Source of the DNA: Nocardia niwae NBRC 108934 = DSM 45340 | Lineage (GTDB): Bacteria > Actinomycetota > Actinomycetes > Mycobacteriales > Mycobacteriaceae | Reading direction: 5' to 3' | DNA length: 49,188 nucleotides | Assembly: GCF_001613465.1 (NCBI RefSeq) | Contig: NZ_BDCK01000053.1 | Location: forward strand, 1-49,188 | In this document: piece by piece, positions 34,815 through 43,171 of the stretch | Position numbering within the stretch: position 1 is the stretch's first letter | Layout: each line of letters opens with the position of its first letter | The notes under the pieces: model-generated | What the model saw: only the letters and a program-made list of their open reading frames with translations | Told to the model about the DNA's origin: nothing | Databases searched by the model: none | Made by a program: the position numbers and the translations under genes

Positions 34815-35448
34815 AGGAACCGGATTCCGGTCGGTTGCGGACCCTAGTGGTATCCGGCGAAATTCGGCCAGGTAATTCGCTGACTGTTTGCAGGACGACT
34901 GGCACCAGCGGAGGCAACCTTCGGCCGACGACCCGAACACACCGCGTTCGACCCCATGTCCCAGGCGGTGACCAACGAACCCGCGCAGGCGCGCCAGGCC
35001 GCGATCCGGCCCTCGATCACGCCGCCCGGGCCAACGGTCACACAGTCCTGGCCAACTCGCCCCTCCGGCGGCACCCCTCCCCATACGTCGAAAGCACTTG
35101 CTGTACTGCGGCTTATACCTCGGAGCGCTTGCGTCCGCGCACTTCGAGATCGATGCTTCGATCCGAAACTTTCACCCCCGCGCACCGAACAGGGCCCGAC
35201 CGACGCGCTCGATAAAGCCCTCGCGACGGCAATTACAAATAGCTGTCGGCTATAACAAATGGCGCGACAAAGTCGGAAGATTACCCTGCGAATTCGTGTC
35301 CCAAACCCCTTCCGCCACAGTACAGTTATCACTCGGAAGTAACTGTTCTTTGGATCACATCACGGCTGAACACGCCGACGGGGGAAGGAAATTCGGCGTG
35401 CGCCGCGTTCACTATTGCTTGAAGCCTGATGAAGATTGGAAACCGAGA
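34815..35448. other. Long intergenic region, AT-richer than its neighbours; no gene recognised
   Basis: About 630 bp. Open frames on both strands (the longest about 160 residues, minus strand 34844-35332) show no known domain. The part from 35220 to 35450 is clearly less GC-rich than the rest of the window and contains TATAAC (35251-35256), a possible -10. The inverted repeat ACAGTTA/TAACTGT (35322-35346, 11-bp spacer) lies 103 bp before the next gene and could be an operator. This region may also hold a small RNA, which cannot be judged by eye. Confidence 0.4.
35322..35346. promoter_or_regulatory. 7-bp perfect inverted repeat upstream of the secreted-protein gene
   Basis: ACAGTTA and TAACTGT flank 11 bp. 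It lies in the AT-richer stretch 103 bp before the next start codon. Operator or transcript hairpin cannot be told apart. Confidence 0.4.
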
Positions 35449-36102
35449 ATGATTCTGCGGAAAGTCACTGCCGCTGTCGTGCCACTGGTCGCCGCGCTCA
35501 CGGTAGGGTCCGGGATCTCGCACGCGGAACCGGCCGCGTCAGCGGCCCCGGACATCGGCTACCGAGCCGAATTGGTCGGGAACAAAGTCGTCACGACACT
35601 CACCGCGGGCACATTCGAGGTGCGCGGTGACGCGGTCGACATCAAGGACGCGGCGGGCGACGTCGCGGTCACGCTGCCACTCGCTTTCCGGCAGGACGGG
35701 CTCGAGTACCCGATGGCGCACCAGGTGCGTGACGAGGGCCGGGTGCTGGAACTGACCGTCGTCAAGGACGCGGCGCAGGCCCGCCCGGCGGCCACGCCGG
35801 TCGCCTCGCCGTTCGAGAACCAGCGGGCGATGGACGCCTTCCTGTCGCAGTTCGGCATCGCCACCGCGGTCGGCGGTTTCATCGGCACGGTGATCGGAGC
35901 GCTGGTCGGCCTGACGGGCCTCATCGGAGGACCCGTCGGTATCGCCACCGTGCTCGCGGGCGCGGGTATCGGCGGCGTCATCGGCACCATCGTCGTCGGT
36001 GGGCCGGCCTTGATCATCGCCGGCATCGATCTGATCAGCACGCTGGCCGCCCCGCCCGGCAGCACCAAGTGGATGGACACCACGGGGCGTTCGCAGAACT
36101 GA
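35449..36102 (+). CDS. Secreted glycine-zipper protein (DUF8020-like, nocardial)
   Basis: 217 residues. A signal peptide is clear: basic MILRKVTA, a hydrophobic core VVPLVAALTVGSGI, and a likely cut after SHA. The mature N-terminal part is a short beta domain (VVTTLTAGTFEVRGDAVDI, then DVAVTLPLAFRQDGLEYPMA), as in nocardial secreted proteins of the DUF8020 type. The C-terminal third is Gly-rich and hydrophobic (GGFIGTVIGALVGLTGLIGG, IATVLAGAGIGGVIGTIVVG), a glycine zipper that could insert in a membrane. The function is not known. It has its own AT-rich upstream region and ends at a strong hairpin, so it is likely a single-gene transcript. Confidence 0.75.
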   Translation: MILRKVTAAVVPLVAALTVGSGISHAEPAASAAPDIGYRAELVGNKVVTTLTAGTFEVRGDAVDIKDAAGDVAVTLPLAFRQDGLEYPMAHQVRDEGRVLELTVVKDAAQARPAATPVASPFENQRAMDAFLSQFGIATAVGGFIGTVIGALVGLTGLIGGPVGIATVLAGAGIGGVIGTIVVGGPALIIAGIDLISTLAAPPGSTKWMDTTGRSQN

Positions 36103-36120
36103 CCGGCGCCCCCGGGAACT

Positions 36121-36154
36121 ACGCGCACCGGATCGACCGCGATTCGGTGCGCGT
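36121..36154. terminator. Bidirectional hairpin terminator
   Basis: ACGCGCACCG (36121-36130) and CGGTGCGCGT (36145-36154) pair perfectly over 10 bp with a 14-nt loop, 18 bp after the secreted-protein stop and between convergent genes. Confidence 0.7.
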
Positions 36155-36253
36155 TCGTCTGTGCGCACACTGCGTGCCGGAGCTGGGCCGTCCACCCTCC
36201 TGATCCGCCACCGGATATCACGCGCCCGCCTGGACGGGCGGGGCGTCGCCCAC

Positions 36254-37513
36254 CTACCGCTCTCGGCACCCGGGCGCCACCGGCAGACCCGCGAACCGGT
36301 CGGCGAGGAAGTTCATCGCGCCCGGCGCCTCACCGATCGCCGCCGGATTGTGGGTGGGCAGCATCGAGTGCACCGAGGTGACGGCCGCTCCCAGCGCGCA
36401 GTACCGGCCGACCAGGTCGGTGAAGCCCCCGACGGGGATCACGTCGTCGGTGCGGCTGTGGTACAGGTACATCGGCGCCTCCGGCGCGCTGCCGCCGAGT
36501 TCCTGGGCATCGGTCGCGGCGCGGAAAACCGGATGCCGCAGCAGATCCGGGACGACGGCGAAATCGTCCACCCGCGCGCCGACGTATTTCGGCACCAGGT
36601 CGGATCCGCACATGGTGGCATTCTCGACCAGCGCCGCACGCCCCCGATCGTCGAGCAAGTCGAGCACGCCGTTGCCGGGGTCGTTGCGGGCGAGGGCGAA
36701 CAGGATCAGCAACGCAAGCCCGGCCTGCACGGTGCCGTCCGCCTCGCGTGCTATGGCAGGCCAGTCCGCGGGAACACCACCCGAGGTGATTCCCGCGAAC
36801 CGGACGTCCGGCGCGTATCCCGGCTGCAACTGCGCGGCCCACAGCGTGGCGAACGCGCCGCCCGAATAGCCCCAGGCGCCGATCGGTGTCGCGGGTCCGA
36901 GTCCGGCCTGTGGGAGATCGCGCGCAGCCCGGATGCCATCCAGCACACCGCGACCGGAGTTCACCCCGTCGAGGAACCGGGATCGCGGCCCCTCGTAGTC
37001 ACCGGCCACCACCGCCCATCCGCGCCGCAACGCCTCCGCCATGAACGGCGTGTCGATCAGCGTGTTCACCGCGCCGGTGTCCCAGCCGCCGCGCAGCGCG
37101 AACGATGGAGCGCACCGCGTACCGAGACTGTCCTCGGGCACCTGATACGACAGCAACGGCCGAGCGCCCGGGCCGAACCACGGCAGCATAGGGACCATCA
37201 CGGTCGCCACGCCGGCAACGGGATCGTCGCTCGAGTCGGTGGTGCGATATTTCACCTGCCACGCCGAAATCGGCAATGGCAGTCCGAACAACGCGATCGG
37301 TCGCGAATCCAGCACCGCGCCGTTGGCGTAGAGCGCGAGGTCGGCGGGAGCCGCGTAGAAGGGGTCCTGGTCCGGCGGGGGTAGCTCGGCGTGTGCCGCC
37401 GGGACGGCAGCGACCAGAACGATCAGCGTGGACAGGATGATCCCCAGGATCACCGTGCACACGGGGCGGTTGCTCGCCTGCTCGACGACAGGCGCGGCGT
37501 GAACATCCTTCAT
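36254..37513 (-). CDS. Secreted lipase, LIP family (PF03583)
   Basis: 419 residues. An N-terminal extension leads to a hydrophobic signal segment (VCTVILGIILSTLIVLVAAV) with a probable cut after AHA, so it is exported. The alpha/beta hydrolase core has the nucleophile serine in GAWGYSGGAFATLWAA, the Asp in YLYHSRTDDVIPVGGF, and the His in MLPTHNPAA. Other family marks are WDTGAVNTLIDTPFMAEALR and GDYEGPRSRFLDG. Members hydrolyse triacylglycerols or other esters; actinobacteria carry several paralogues. The gene converges on the secreted glycine-zipper gene and diverges from the isochorismatase-like gene across 245 bp, in which I saw nothing notable. Confidence 0.9.
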   Translation of the reverse strand: MKDVHAAPVVEQASNRPVCTVILGIILSTLIVLVAAVPAAHAELPPPDQDPFYAAPADLALYANGAVLDSRPIALFGLPLPISAWQVKYRTTDSSDDPVAGVATVMVPMLPWFGPGARPLLSYQVPEDSLGTRCAPSFALRGGWDTGAVNTLIDTPFMAEALRRGWAVVAGDYEGPRSRFLDGVNSGRGVLDGIRAARDLPQAGLGPATPIGAWGYSGGAFATLWAAQLQPGYAPDVRFAGITSGGVPADWPAIAREADGTVQAGLALLILFALARNDPGNGVLDLLDDRGRAALVENATMCGSDLVPKYVGARVDDFAVVPDLLRHPVFRAATDAQELGGSAPEAPMYLYHSRTDDVIPVGGFTDLVGRYCALGAAVTSVHSMLPTHNPAAIGEAPGAMNFLADRFAGLPVAPGCRER

Positions 37514-37758
37514 CAGGGCCTCCCCAGCACCGGCGAGGCGGCGGGTGTCCCGGTGCGGCCGGGCTCACCTGACCTCCAGGCTTCCACGGTACTGCCGGAC
37601 CGAGGGACCCGGCAACGGTCGACCACAGGTCACACCCACCGCCGCCGCTGTCCGCCGGGCTGGTTACAGTGTTGGCCAAAACGCCCCCAGCGCAATCGAA
37701 TAGCTGCCCAGGCCCACCCCGCCCGCAGCGCGAGCGCGACGAACAGGAGTAGCCGAGC

Positions 37759-38403
37759 ATGCGGCATGGCAACGGACTGGACATCCCCGAGGGACTCGCC
37801 GATGTGTGCGCCCCGGACCGCATGGCGGTGATCGTCTACGACATGCAGGTCGGCGTGCTCAGCCAGTTGCCGGACGGCCCGGAGATCATCGAGCGCGTGG
37901 CCGGCGTCGTCGACGCGGCGCGCTCGGGCGGCTATCCCGTGGTCTTCCTCCGCCATTTCTTCCTGCCCGAGCGCCTGAGCGGAACCTTCGCGCTGCGCAT
38001 GGCCATGAGCTGGCAGCAGGTGGATTCGGTGGACAAGGTGCGCTTCATCCTGCAGCGCGACACCCCGGCCTTCGAGCTGGTTCCCGAGCTGCGGCCGCGC
38101 GCGGACGAGGTGGTGTTCGACAAGACGTCGATGTCGGCCTTCGAAGGGACTCCGCTGGCCTCGATGCTGCGCGACCTGCGCATCGGCGCCTACGCGATCG
38201 CGGGCGTCGCGCTGGAGATCGGCATCGCGCCCACGGTCGCGCATTCCACCGATCTCGGCTTCGTGCCGGTGGTGATCAGCGACGCGGTGGGCGGCCGGGA
38301 CAAGGAGGCCATGGCGCGGGCTTACGACGACTTCGAATTCCAGGGCCACACACTGGTGACCGACATCGCGACCATCACCCCGCTGCTCGCGGGCGGCAAC
38401 TGA
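37759..38403 (+). CDS. Isochorismatase-fold protein lacking the catalytic cysteine
   Basis: 214 residues with the cysteine hydrolase (isochorismatase) fold. D28 (VIVYDMQVG) and K122 (VFDKTSMSAF) of the Asp-Lys-Cys triad are present. Where the Cys belongs, in the usual GxxxxxC motif, the sequence reads AGVALEIGIAPTV, with G155 in its place. The fold is otherwise whole, and I recall other proteins with the same LEIGI motif, so this is a subfamily and not a sequencing error. Enzymes of the isochorismatase type itself also lack the Cys, but use an Asp there. It may have another activity or none. AGGAG lies about ten bases before the ATG. Its stop is three bases from the convergent small gene. Confidence 0.83.
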   Translation: MRHGNGLDIPEGLADVCAPDRMAVIVYDMQVGVLSQLPDGPEIIERVAGVVDAARSGGYPVVFLRHFFLPERLSGTFALRMAMSWQQVDSVDKVRFILQRDTPAFELVPELRPRADEVVFDKTSMSAFEGTPLASMLRDLRIGAYAIAGVALEIGIAPTVAHSTDLGFVPVVISDAVGGRDKEAMARAYDDFEFQGHTLVTDIATITPLLAGGN

Positions 38404-38406
38404 AGT

Positions 38407-38583
38407 TCACTGCTCCCGCAGGGCTTTCTTGGCCGCGTCCTGGGCGGCGTCGACCTGGCTAGCGAACTTGTCGCCCGTCTTCTCGTCGACGAGGTCGCCT
38501 GCCTTGTCGATCACCGCGTCCAGCTTGTCCGCGTTCTTCTGGGCCAGATCCATCGCCTTGCCCGCCAGGTTCTTGAAGTCCAC
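38407..38583 (-). CDS. MT0933/Rv0909-like small antitoxin-family protein (copy 1)
   Basis: 58 residues. Helical, rich in Lys/Asp/Ala: VDFKNLAGKAMDLAQKNADK, then DKAGDLVDEKTGDKF. The length and the pattern match Mtb Rv0909 (MT0933 family, PF14013), annotated as an antitoxin. GTG 38583 has AGGAG upstream. It lies 43 bp downstream of ligD on the same strand. No toxin of the Rv0910 kind (SRPBCC fold) is next to it. It resembles the gene at 40967-41173. Confidence 0.75.
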   Translation of the reverse strand: MDFKNLAGKAMDLAQKNADKLDAVIDKAGDLVDEKTGDKFASQVDAAQDAAKKALREQ

Positions 38584-38626
38584 CCTGCACTCCTCTTCTC
38601 GCGCTGAGAACAACCGCGAGACAACC

Positions 38627-40918
38627 CTACCCAGCGCCGAGCCACGCCGGGTGCCACAACCGGCCCGTCTCGGTCCAGTTCATGAACCGCACGGTGCCAC
38701 CGAGTTTCGGCGTCACCCACACCGCTTCTTTGCGTTCCTCGGCGGTCAGGTCGTTGTCGAACGGCGAGGTCTTGCGTTCCAGCGCGCGCAGCCGCGCGGC
38801 CAGCTCCCGCATATCCGCGTCGTTGAACCCGGTGCCGACCCGTCCGACGTAGACCAGCCGCCCGTCGTGTGGAATGCCGACCAGCAGGGACTTGAATTCC
38901 CGTGCCGAGCTGCGCCGCCATCCGCCGATCAACACTTGCTGCGTACGCCAGTTGCGCTGTTTCACCCAGGCATGGCCGCGCTTGCCCGGCAGATACACCG
39001 AGTCCTTGCGCTTGGCGACCACGCCCTCCAACCCGTGCTCCTGGCTGTAGCGCAAGGCGTCGGCGCCCGAACCGTCCAGACGTGGCGGCACTACCAGCGA
39101 CGGCGCGTTGGCGGCGAGCGCCTCCAGCACCCTGCGCCGATCGGCATAGCGTTTGCGCAGCAACGAGGTGCCGTCCAGGTACAGCACGTCGAAGGCGACG
39201 AACGCCGACCGCGCCGCATCGGCCTGCAGCAGACCCAGATTCGCGACGCCGTGATCGTCGAACACGACGGCCTCGCCGTCCAGCACCACCTGGTGCCCGG
39301 ACAACTCCCGCCGCAACGCCGCGATGCCGGGATAGCGATCGGTCACCACATTGCCCGCCCGGCTGCGCAGGGTGATCGCGCCGGACTCGATCTCGGCGAT
39401 CAGCCGGAAGCCGTCCCACTTCGTCTCGAAGCACCACTCGCCGGCGCCGAGTTCGGCGACGTCACCGTGTGTCGCGAGCATCGGCGACAGGCCGCGCGGC
39501 AGCGGCGCGGGTCCGTTGGACGGACGGATGATCCTGCCCCGCGGTTCGTCCGGCTCCTCCTGCGGTTCGGCTCCGTCCTGCGCACGCATGAGGTGCATCA
39601 GCCACTGGTTGCCGTTGGTCTGGATCAGCGCGTACCGGCCGGTGAGCCGCCTGCCGTGGAATCGCACGATGACCTCGTCGTCGCGCCACTTCTCGGTCTC
39701 GTAGGTGCCGGAGTCCCAGATCGTCATCTCGCCCGCCCCGTACTCGCCCTTCGGGATGGCGCCGTGGAATTCGAGATACTCCATCGGATGGTCCTCGGTG
39801 TGCACGGCGAGTCGGTTCTGCTCGGGTGAGGTCGGCGGCCCCTTCGGCACCGCCCAGGACACCAGCACCCCGTCGCGCTCCAGCCGCACGTCCCAATGCA
39901 GGCGCCGCGCGTGATGCTCCTGCACGACGTAGCGGTTGTTCACGCCCGGCGCGGGCGCCTGCGCGGGAACGGGCTCGGGCGTGCGGGAAGGGTCACGCAT
40001 CGAGCGGTACTTCGTCAACGCGTCCGCGGCCGTCGCGGCCGGATCACCCGGGCCTGCGGCATCCAGTTCGGCGAGCAGATCGCCGTCGGAGCGATACCTG
40101 GCCAGCACCTCGTCGAATCGCAAGTGCCGCAGTTTCCCGCGGTTCTCGATCTCTTTCCAGCTGCGGGGCGCCGCGACGTTCGGCTCGGCCCGCCCCCGCA
40201 TCGAATAAGGCGCGATGGTGGTCTTGGCGGCGTTGTTCTGGCTCCAGTCCAGGAAGACCTTGCCGCCGCGCGCCGCCTTCGCCATCGTCGCGGTGACCAG
40301 GTCCGGGTGCAGCCGTTGCAGATTCGTGGCCACCTGTTTCGCCACCGTGGACGCGCCGTCCGAACTCATTTCGCGATCCAGCGGCACGTAGAGGTGCACT
40401 CCCTTGCTGCCACTGGTCACCGGGAAGGCGCGCAGGCCGATCCCCTCGACCATCTCCCGCACCGCGAGCGCCACCTCGGCGCATTCGGCGAGGCCGACCC
40501 CCTCGCCCGGGTCCAGATCGAAGACCAGCCGGGTCGCCGGGCCCAGGTCGTCGCCGTCGAACCGCCACTGCGGCACATGGACTTCCAGCGCGGCCTGCTG
40601 GGCGAGCCAAGCCAGTCCGGCTTCGGAATCGATCAGCGGGTAGACGACCGTGCGATCGGAATGCCGCAGAGTGCGCCGCTCGATCCAGGAGGGAGCGTGC
40701 GAGGGGAGATTCTTCTCGAAGAAGGACGGCTCGTCGACGCCGTTGGGCCATCGCTTGCGGGTCACCGCGCGGCCCGCGATGTGCGGGAGCATGGCGGGCG
40801 CGATCGCCGAATAGTAGGCGATCACTTCGCCTTTGGTGGTTCCGGTGGCCGGGTACAGCACCTTGTCGAGGTTGCTCAGGCCAACCTCGATACCACCGAA
40901 CTCCCGGCGGGCCGCCAT
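38627..40918 (-). CDS. ligD: ATP-dependent DNA ligase LigD (polymerase-phosphoesterase-ligase)
   Basis: 763 residues, close to Mtb LigD (759). With Ku, LigD carries out non-homologous end joining. Order is the mycobacterial one. The primase-polymerase domain (about 1-290) has the metal-binding FDLDP (D134, D136) and D224 (VFLDWSQN). The phosphoesterase domain (about 325-450) has VQEHHARRLHWDVRLERDG with H336 and D343 as candidates. The ligase domain (470-763) has nucleophile K500 in FETKWDGFRL, then VLDGEAVVFD, GLEGVVAKR, HAWVKQR. All three active sites look whole. No ku gene is in the window. The gene sits between two MT0933-like small genes on the same strand, with a 12-bp hairpin 13 nt before its start. 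Confidence 0.96.
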   Translation of the reverse strand: MAARREFGGIEVGLSNLDKVLYPATGTTKGEVIAYYSAIAPAMLPHIAGRAVTRKRWPNGVDEPSFFEKNLPSHAPSWIERRTLRHSDRTVVYPLIDSEAGLAWLAQQAALEVHVPQWRFDGDDLGPATRLVFDLDPGEGVGLAECAEVALAVREMVEGIGLRAFPVTSGSKGVHLYVPLDREMSSDGASTVAKQVATNLQRLHPDLVTATMAKAARGGKVFLDWSQNNAAKTTIAPYSMRGRAEPNVAAPRSWKEIENRGKLRHLRFDEVLARYRSDGDLLAELDAAGPGDPAATAADALTKYRSMRDPSRTPEPVPAQAPAPGVNNRYVVQEHHARRLHWDVRLERDGVLVSWAVPKGPPTSPEQNRLAVHTEDHPMEYLEFHGAIPKGEYGAGEMTIWDSGTYETEKWRDDEVIVRFHGRRLTGRYALIQTNGNQWLMHLMRAQDGAEPQEEPDEPRGRIIRPSNGPAPLPRGLSPMLATHGDVAELGAGEWCFETKWDGFRLIAEIESGAITLRSRAGNVVTDRYPGIAALRRELSGHQVVLDGEAVVFDDHGVANLGLLQADAARSAFVAFDVLYLDGTSLLRKRYADRRRVLEALAANAPSLVVPPRLDGSGADALRYSQEHGLEGVVAKRKDSVYLPGKRGHAWVKQRNWRTQQVLIGGWRRSSAREFKSLLVGIPHDGRLVYVGRVGTGFNDADMRELAARLRALERKTSPFDNDLTAEERKEAVWVTPKLGGTVRFMNWTETGRLWHPAWLGAG

Positions 40919-40930
40919 ATCCGAAGTGTA

Positions 40931-40961
40931 GCGGCGGAGACCCGGCCGAGGTCTCCGCCGC
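40931..40961. terminator. Strong hairpin between the upstream antitoxin-like gene and ligD
   Basis: GCGGCGGAGACC (40931-40942) and GGTCTCCGCCGC (40950-40961) pair perfectly over 12 bp with a 7-nt loop. On the minus strand it comes five bases after the stop of the small gene and 12 before the ligD start codon. It can end the small-gene transcript, or lower ligD translation or transcription. No U tract follows. Confidence 0.65.
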
Positions 40962-40966
40962 CGGGC

Positions 40967-41173
40967 TCAGGCGTGCGGTCCGGACTGGTCCGGCGGCACC
41001 ACCTTCTTGGCGGCCTCCTTGCCCTTGGCGATCTTGTCCGTGTACTTGCCGTGCGTCTTCTGATCGATGAAGTCACCGGCCTTGTCGACCGCGTGGTTGA
41101 TCTTGTCGGCGTTCTTGGCCGCCGCGTCCTTCCCCTTGTCGACCAGGCCCTTGACCGTATCCGCGAAGCTCAT
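40967..41173 (-). CDS. MT0933/Rv0909-like small antitoxin-family protein (copy 2)
   Basis: 68 residues: MSFADTVKGLVDKGKDAAAK, then NADKINHAVDKAGDFIDQKT with the same NADK-x-DKAGD-x-DxKT pattern as the gene at 38407-38583. Lys-rich helical protein. The ATG at 41173 has AGGAAGGA about nine bases upstream; longer frames have no site. The C-terminal tail VVPPDQSGPHA differs from the other copy. It is 38 bp downstream of the metallo-hydrolase gene and upstream of a strong hairpin before ligD. In Mtb such a gene (Rv0909) precedes its toxin gene; here no toxin is next to it. Confidence 0.75.
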   Translation of the reverse strand: MSFADTVKGLVDKGKDAAAKNADKINHAVDKAGDFIDQKTHGKYTDKIAKGKEAAKKVVPPDQSGPHA

Positions 41174-41211
41174 CGCCGTGATCCTTCCTGTCGCCAACTA
41201 TCCGGAGTCGT

Positions 41212-42357
41212 TCACCCGATATTCTCCCACCAAGATTCCGCAGGTGCGGCGCTCGACGGATCCACACGCTGGCCGGGCATCGGCACCGCGATACCGGTGC
41301 CCGCCGTCTGCGCCGCGGCCACCATGCGCGCGACCGGCTCCGACCAGCCGTGGAAGGCGAGATTGAACGTGGCCCAGTGAATGGGCACCAGCAGTCCGTG
41401 CCCGGGATTCCCGCCACACAGGTCGGCGTGTGCCCGGACCGCCTCCTCGGGATTCATGTGCACATCCGGCCAGCGCTCGTCGTAGGCGCCGATGGGCAGC
41501 AGCGTCAGGTCGAACGGACCGAGCGCCGCGCCCGCCTCGGCGAACGCCTTGGTGAAGCCCGTGTCGCCGCCGAAGTAGACCCGCCGCGTCGGGCCGACGA
41601 TCGACCACGAGGCCCACAGCGTGGTGTTGCGCAGCAGGCCGCGCCCGGAGAAGTGCCGAGCCTCCGTGCAGGTGAGCACCAGATCGCCGCCGTCGCGGCC
41701 CCGGCCGAGGTCGGTGAGCGAGACCGAACCGCCCCAGTCCAATTCGATGATGCGATCTTCCGGAACACCCCAGTGCCGCAGGTGGGCGCCGATACCGATC
41801 GGAACGAGGAACGGCGCGCCCTGGCGCGCGACCAATTCCCGGATGGTCTCCTTGTCCAGGTGGTCGTAATGATCGTGCGAGATGAGCACCGCGTCGAGCG
41901 GAGGCAGATCGGCCAGCGGCTGCGGCACCGGGTGCATGCGCGCCGGCCCGACCAGCGGCGACGGCGAAACCCGCTCGCTCCATACCGGATCGGTGAGAAT
42001 CCGGTACCCGTCGACCTCGACCAGCGTCGTGGCGTGGCCGTACCAGGTGACGGCAAGAGCGGCCGCCGTGCTCGGCGGCTGCGGGGTCCGCAGCGGCACG
42101 GGGCCCGGCGGCCGGCCCGCGTTGCGCCGGGTCAGCGCCGAGACCAGCAGCGAGGGAGCCGAACCCGCGACCACCTGGCTACTGGGCTCGGTGTTGTGGA
42201 ACTGACGGTCGCGATAGGTCGCCGCGCCCACCGCGTACGGCTGGATGGCCGAGATCGAGGCGCCCATCGCCGACGGGATGTCCCACACCGCCCGGACCAG
42301 CCAGGTGATGCCGAGCGCGCCCGCCGCGGCGCCCGTGACGCGTCTGATGTCCATCAT
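41212..42357 (-). CDS. Metallo-beta-lactamase-fold hydrolase (Rv0906/NAPE-PLD-like)
   Basis: 381 residues. The binuclear-metal signature is HDHYDHLDKETI (HxHxDH form SHDHYDHLD), followed by TEARHFSGRGL, YFGGDTGFTKAFAEAG (metal Asp) and HWATFNLAFHGW (late His). Motif spacing fits the UlaG/NAPE-PLD branch, not lactamases. The N-terminal VTGAAAGALGITWLVRAVW may be a membrane anchor. ATG 42357 overlaps the stop of echA6 by ATGA. In Mtb the corresponding pair is Rv0905 (echA6) and Rv0906, which suggests conserved co-function, perhaps in lipid handling. The substrate is not known. Confidence 0.85.
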   Translation of the reverse strand: MMDIRRVTGAAAGALGITWLVRAVWDIPSAMGASISAIQPYAVGAATYRDRQFHNTEPSSQVVAGSAPSLLVSALTRRNAGRPPGPVPLRTPQPPSTAAALAVTWYGHATTLVEVDGYRILTDPVWSERVSPSPLVGPARMHPVPQPLADLPPLDAVLISHDHYDHLDKETIRELVARQGAPFLVPIGIGAHLRHWGVPEDRIIELDWGGSVSLTDLGRGRDGGDLVLTCTEARHFSGRGLLRNTTLWASWSIVGPTRRVYFGGDTGFTKAFAEAGAALGPFDLTLLPIGAYDERWPDVHMNPEEAVRAHADLCGGNPGHGLLVPIHWATFNLAFHGWSEPVARMVAAAQTAGTGIAVPMPGQRVDPSSAAPAESWWENIG

Positions 42358-43082
42358 CGCCCCACAAACTTCGCCGGGCGCTTTTCCTGTCTGGCCAAAC
42401 GACCCTCCTTGGCATCCTCGCTCGTCCACGCGGCCTCCAGCGCCGCGCGCTGCTGCGCGGTCTCCGGATCGCGCGTTCCGTCGTCATTGAGCACCAGCTT
42501 CATATGGCGCAGGGACAGCGGGGCCAATGCCGCGATCTGCTTGGCCCAGGCCTGCGCGTCGGCGACCGTGCCGATCCGGTTGGCGAACCCGAAGGCGTAG
42601 GCGTCCTCGGCCGGAATCTGCTCGGCGCCCAGCAACACTGTCCGCGCCGGACCGCCGCCGATCAAGGCGGCCAGCCTGCGTACGGTCCAGCGATCCACGG
42701 AGATGCCCAGTTTCGCCGCCGGAACCGCGATGTACGCCTCCGGCGCGAGCACCCGCAGGTCCGAAGCGAGCGCCAGCTGCACGCCCGCCCCGATCGCGGC
42801 GCCGTTGATCGCCGAAATCACCGGGATCGGCGCGGATTCGATCGTGTGCAGCGTTTCCAGCAATCCGGACAGGAAATCGTCGGAGTACACCCCGGACAGA
42901 TCGGCTCCCGCGCTGAACACCGGGCCGTGCCCGGTCAAGACGATGACCCGTGCCTGGTCGGCGACAGCGGCGAGCACGGCCTCGCGCAGCAGTGTCACGA
43001 GTTCGTGGTTGAGCGCGTTGCGGCGCTCTTCCCGCTGAAGTTCGATGGTGACCACGTCACCGTCCCGGCTGACCCCGAGCAT
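42354..43082 (-). CDS. echA6: EchA6-like enoyl-CoA hydratase-fold acyl-CoA carrier
   Basis: 242 residues of the crotonase fold, same length as Mtb EchA6 and close throughout (VTIELQREERRNALN, VIVLTGHGPVFSAGADLSG, AINGAAIGAGVQLALASDLR, IGTVADAQAWAKQIAALAPL, QEKRPAKFVG). The oxyanion-hole parts GADL and GAAIGAG are present. The two catalytic glutamates of true hydratases do not appear at the expected places (AAKLGISVDRWTVRRL), as in Mtb EchA6, which carries long acyl-CoA to FAS-II for mycolate synthesis and is catalytically inactive. The ATG at 43082 has GGGGAGG upstream. It is followed by the metallo-hydrolase gene with an ATGA overlap. A catalytic role cannot be excluded from sequence alone. 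Confidence 0.85.
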   Translation of the reverse strand: MLGVSRDGDVVTIELQREERRNALNHELVTLLREAVLAAVADQARVIVLTGHGPVFSAGADLSGVYSDDFLSGLLETLHTIESAPIPVISAINGAAIGAGVQLALASDLRVLAPEAYIAVPAAKLGISVDRWTVRRLAALIGGGPARTVLLGAEQIPAEDAYAFGFANRIGTVADAQAWAKQIAALAPLSLRHMKLVLNDDGTRDPETAQQRAALEAAWTSEDAKEGRLARQEKRPAKFVGR

Positions 43083-43171
43083 GCGACCTCCCCGACTGAA
43101 CGGTCCGTCTGATCTTTTCACTCTGCCACAGCGAACTACCCGCTTCGCGCCGGGCGATACGATCACCGGCT

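Noticed and set aside
34844..35332. 162-codon minus-strand frame and overlapping plus-strand frames in the AT-richer intergenic region
   Set aside because: None shows a domain, a signal peptide or a good ribosome binding site; kept as unassigned DNA.
43094..43106. Short palindrome ACGGTCCGT between echA6 and the FMO-like gene as an operator
   Set aside because: Nine bases is too short to separate from chance in this composition, and no regulator is adjacent.
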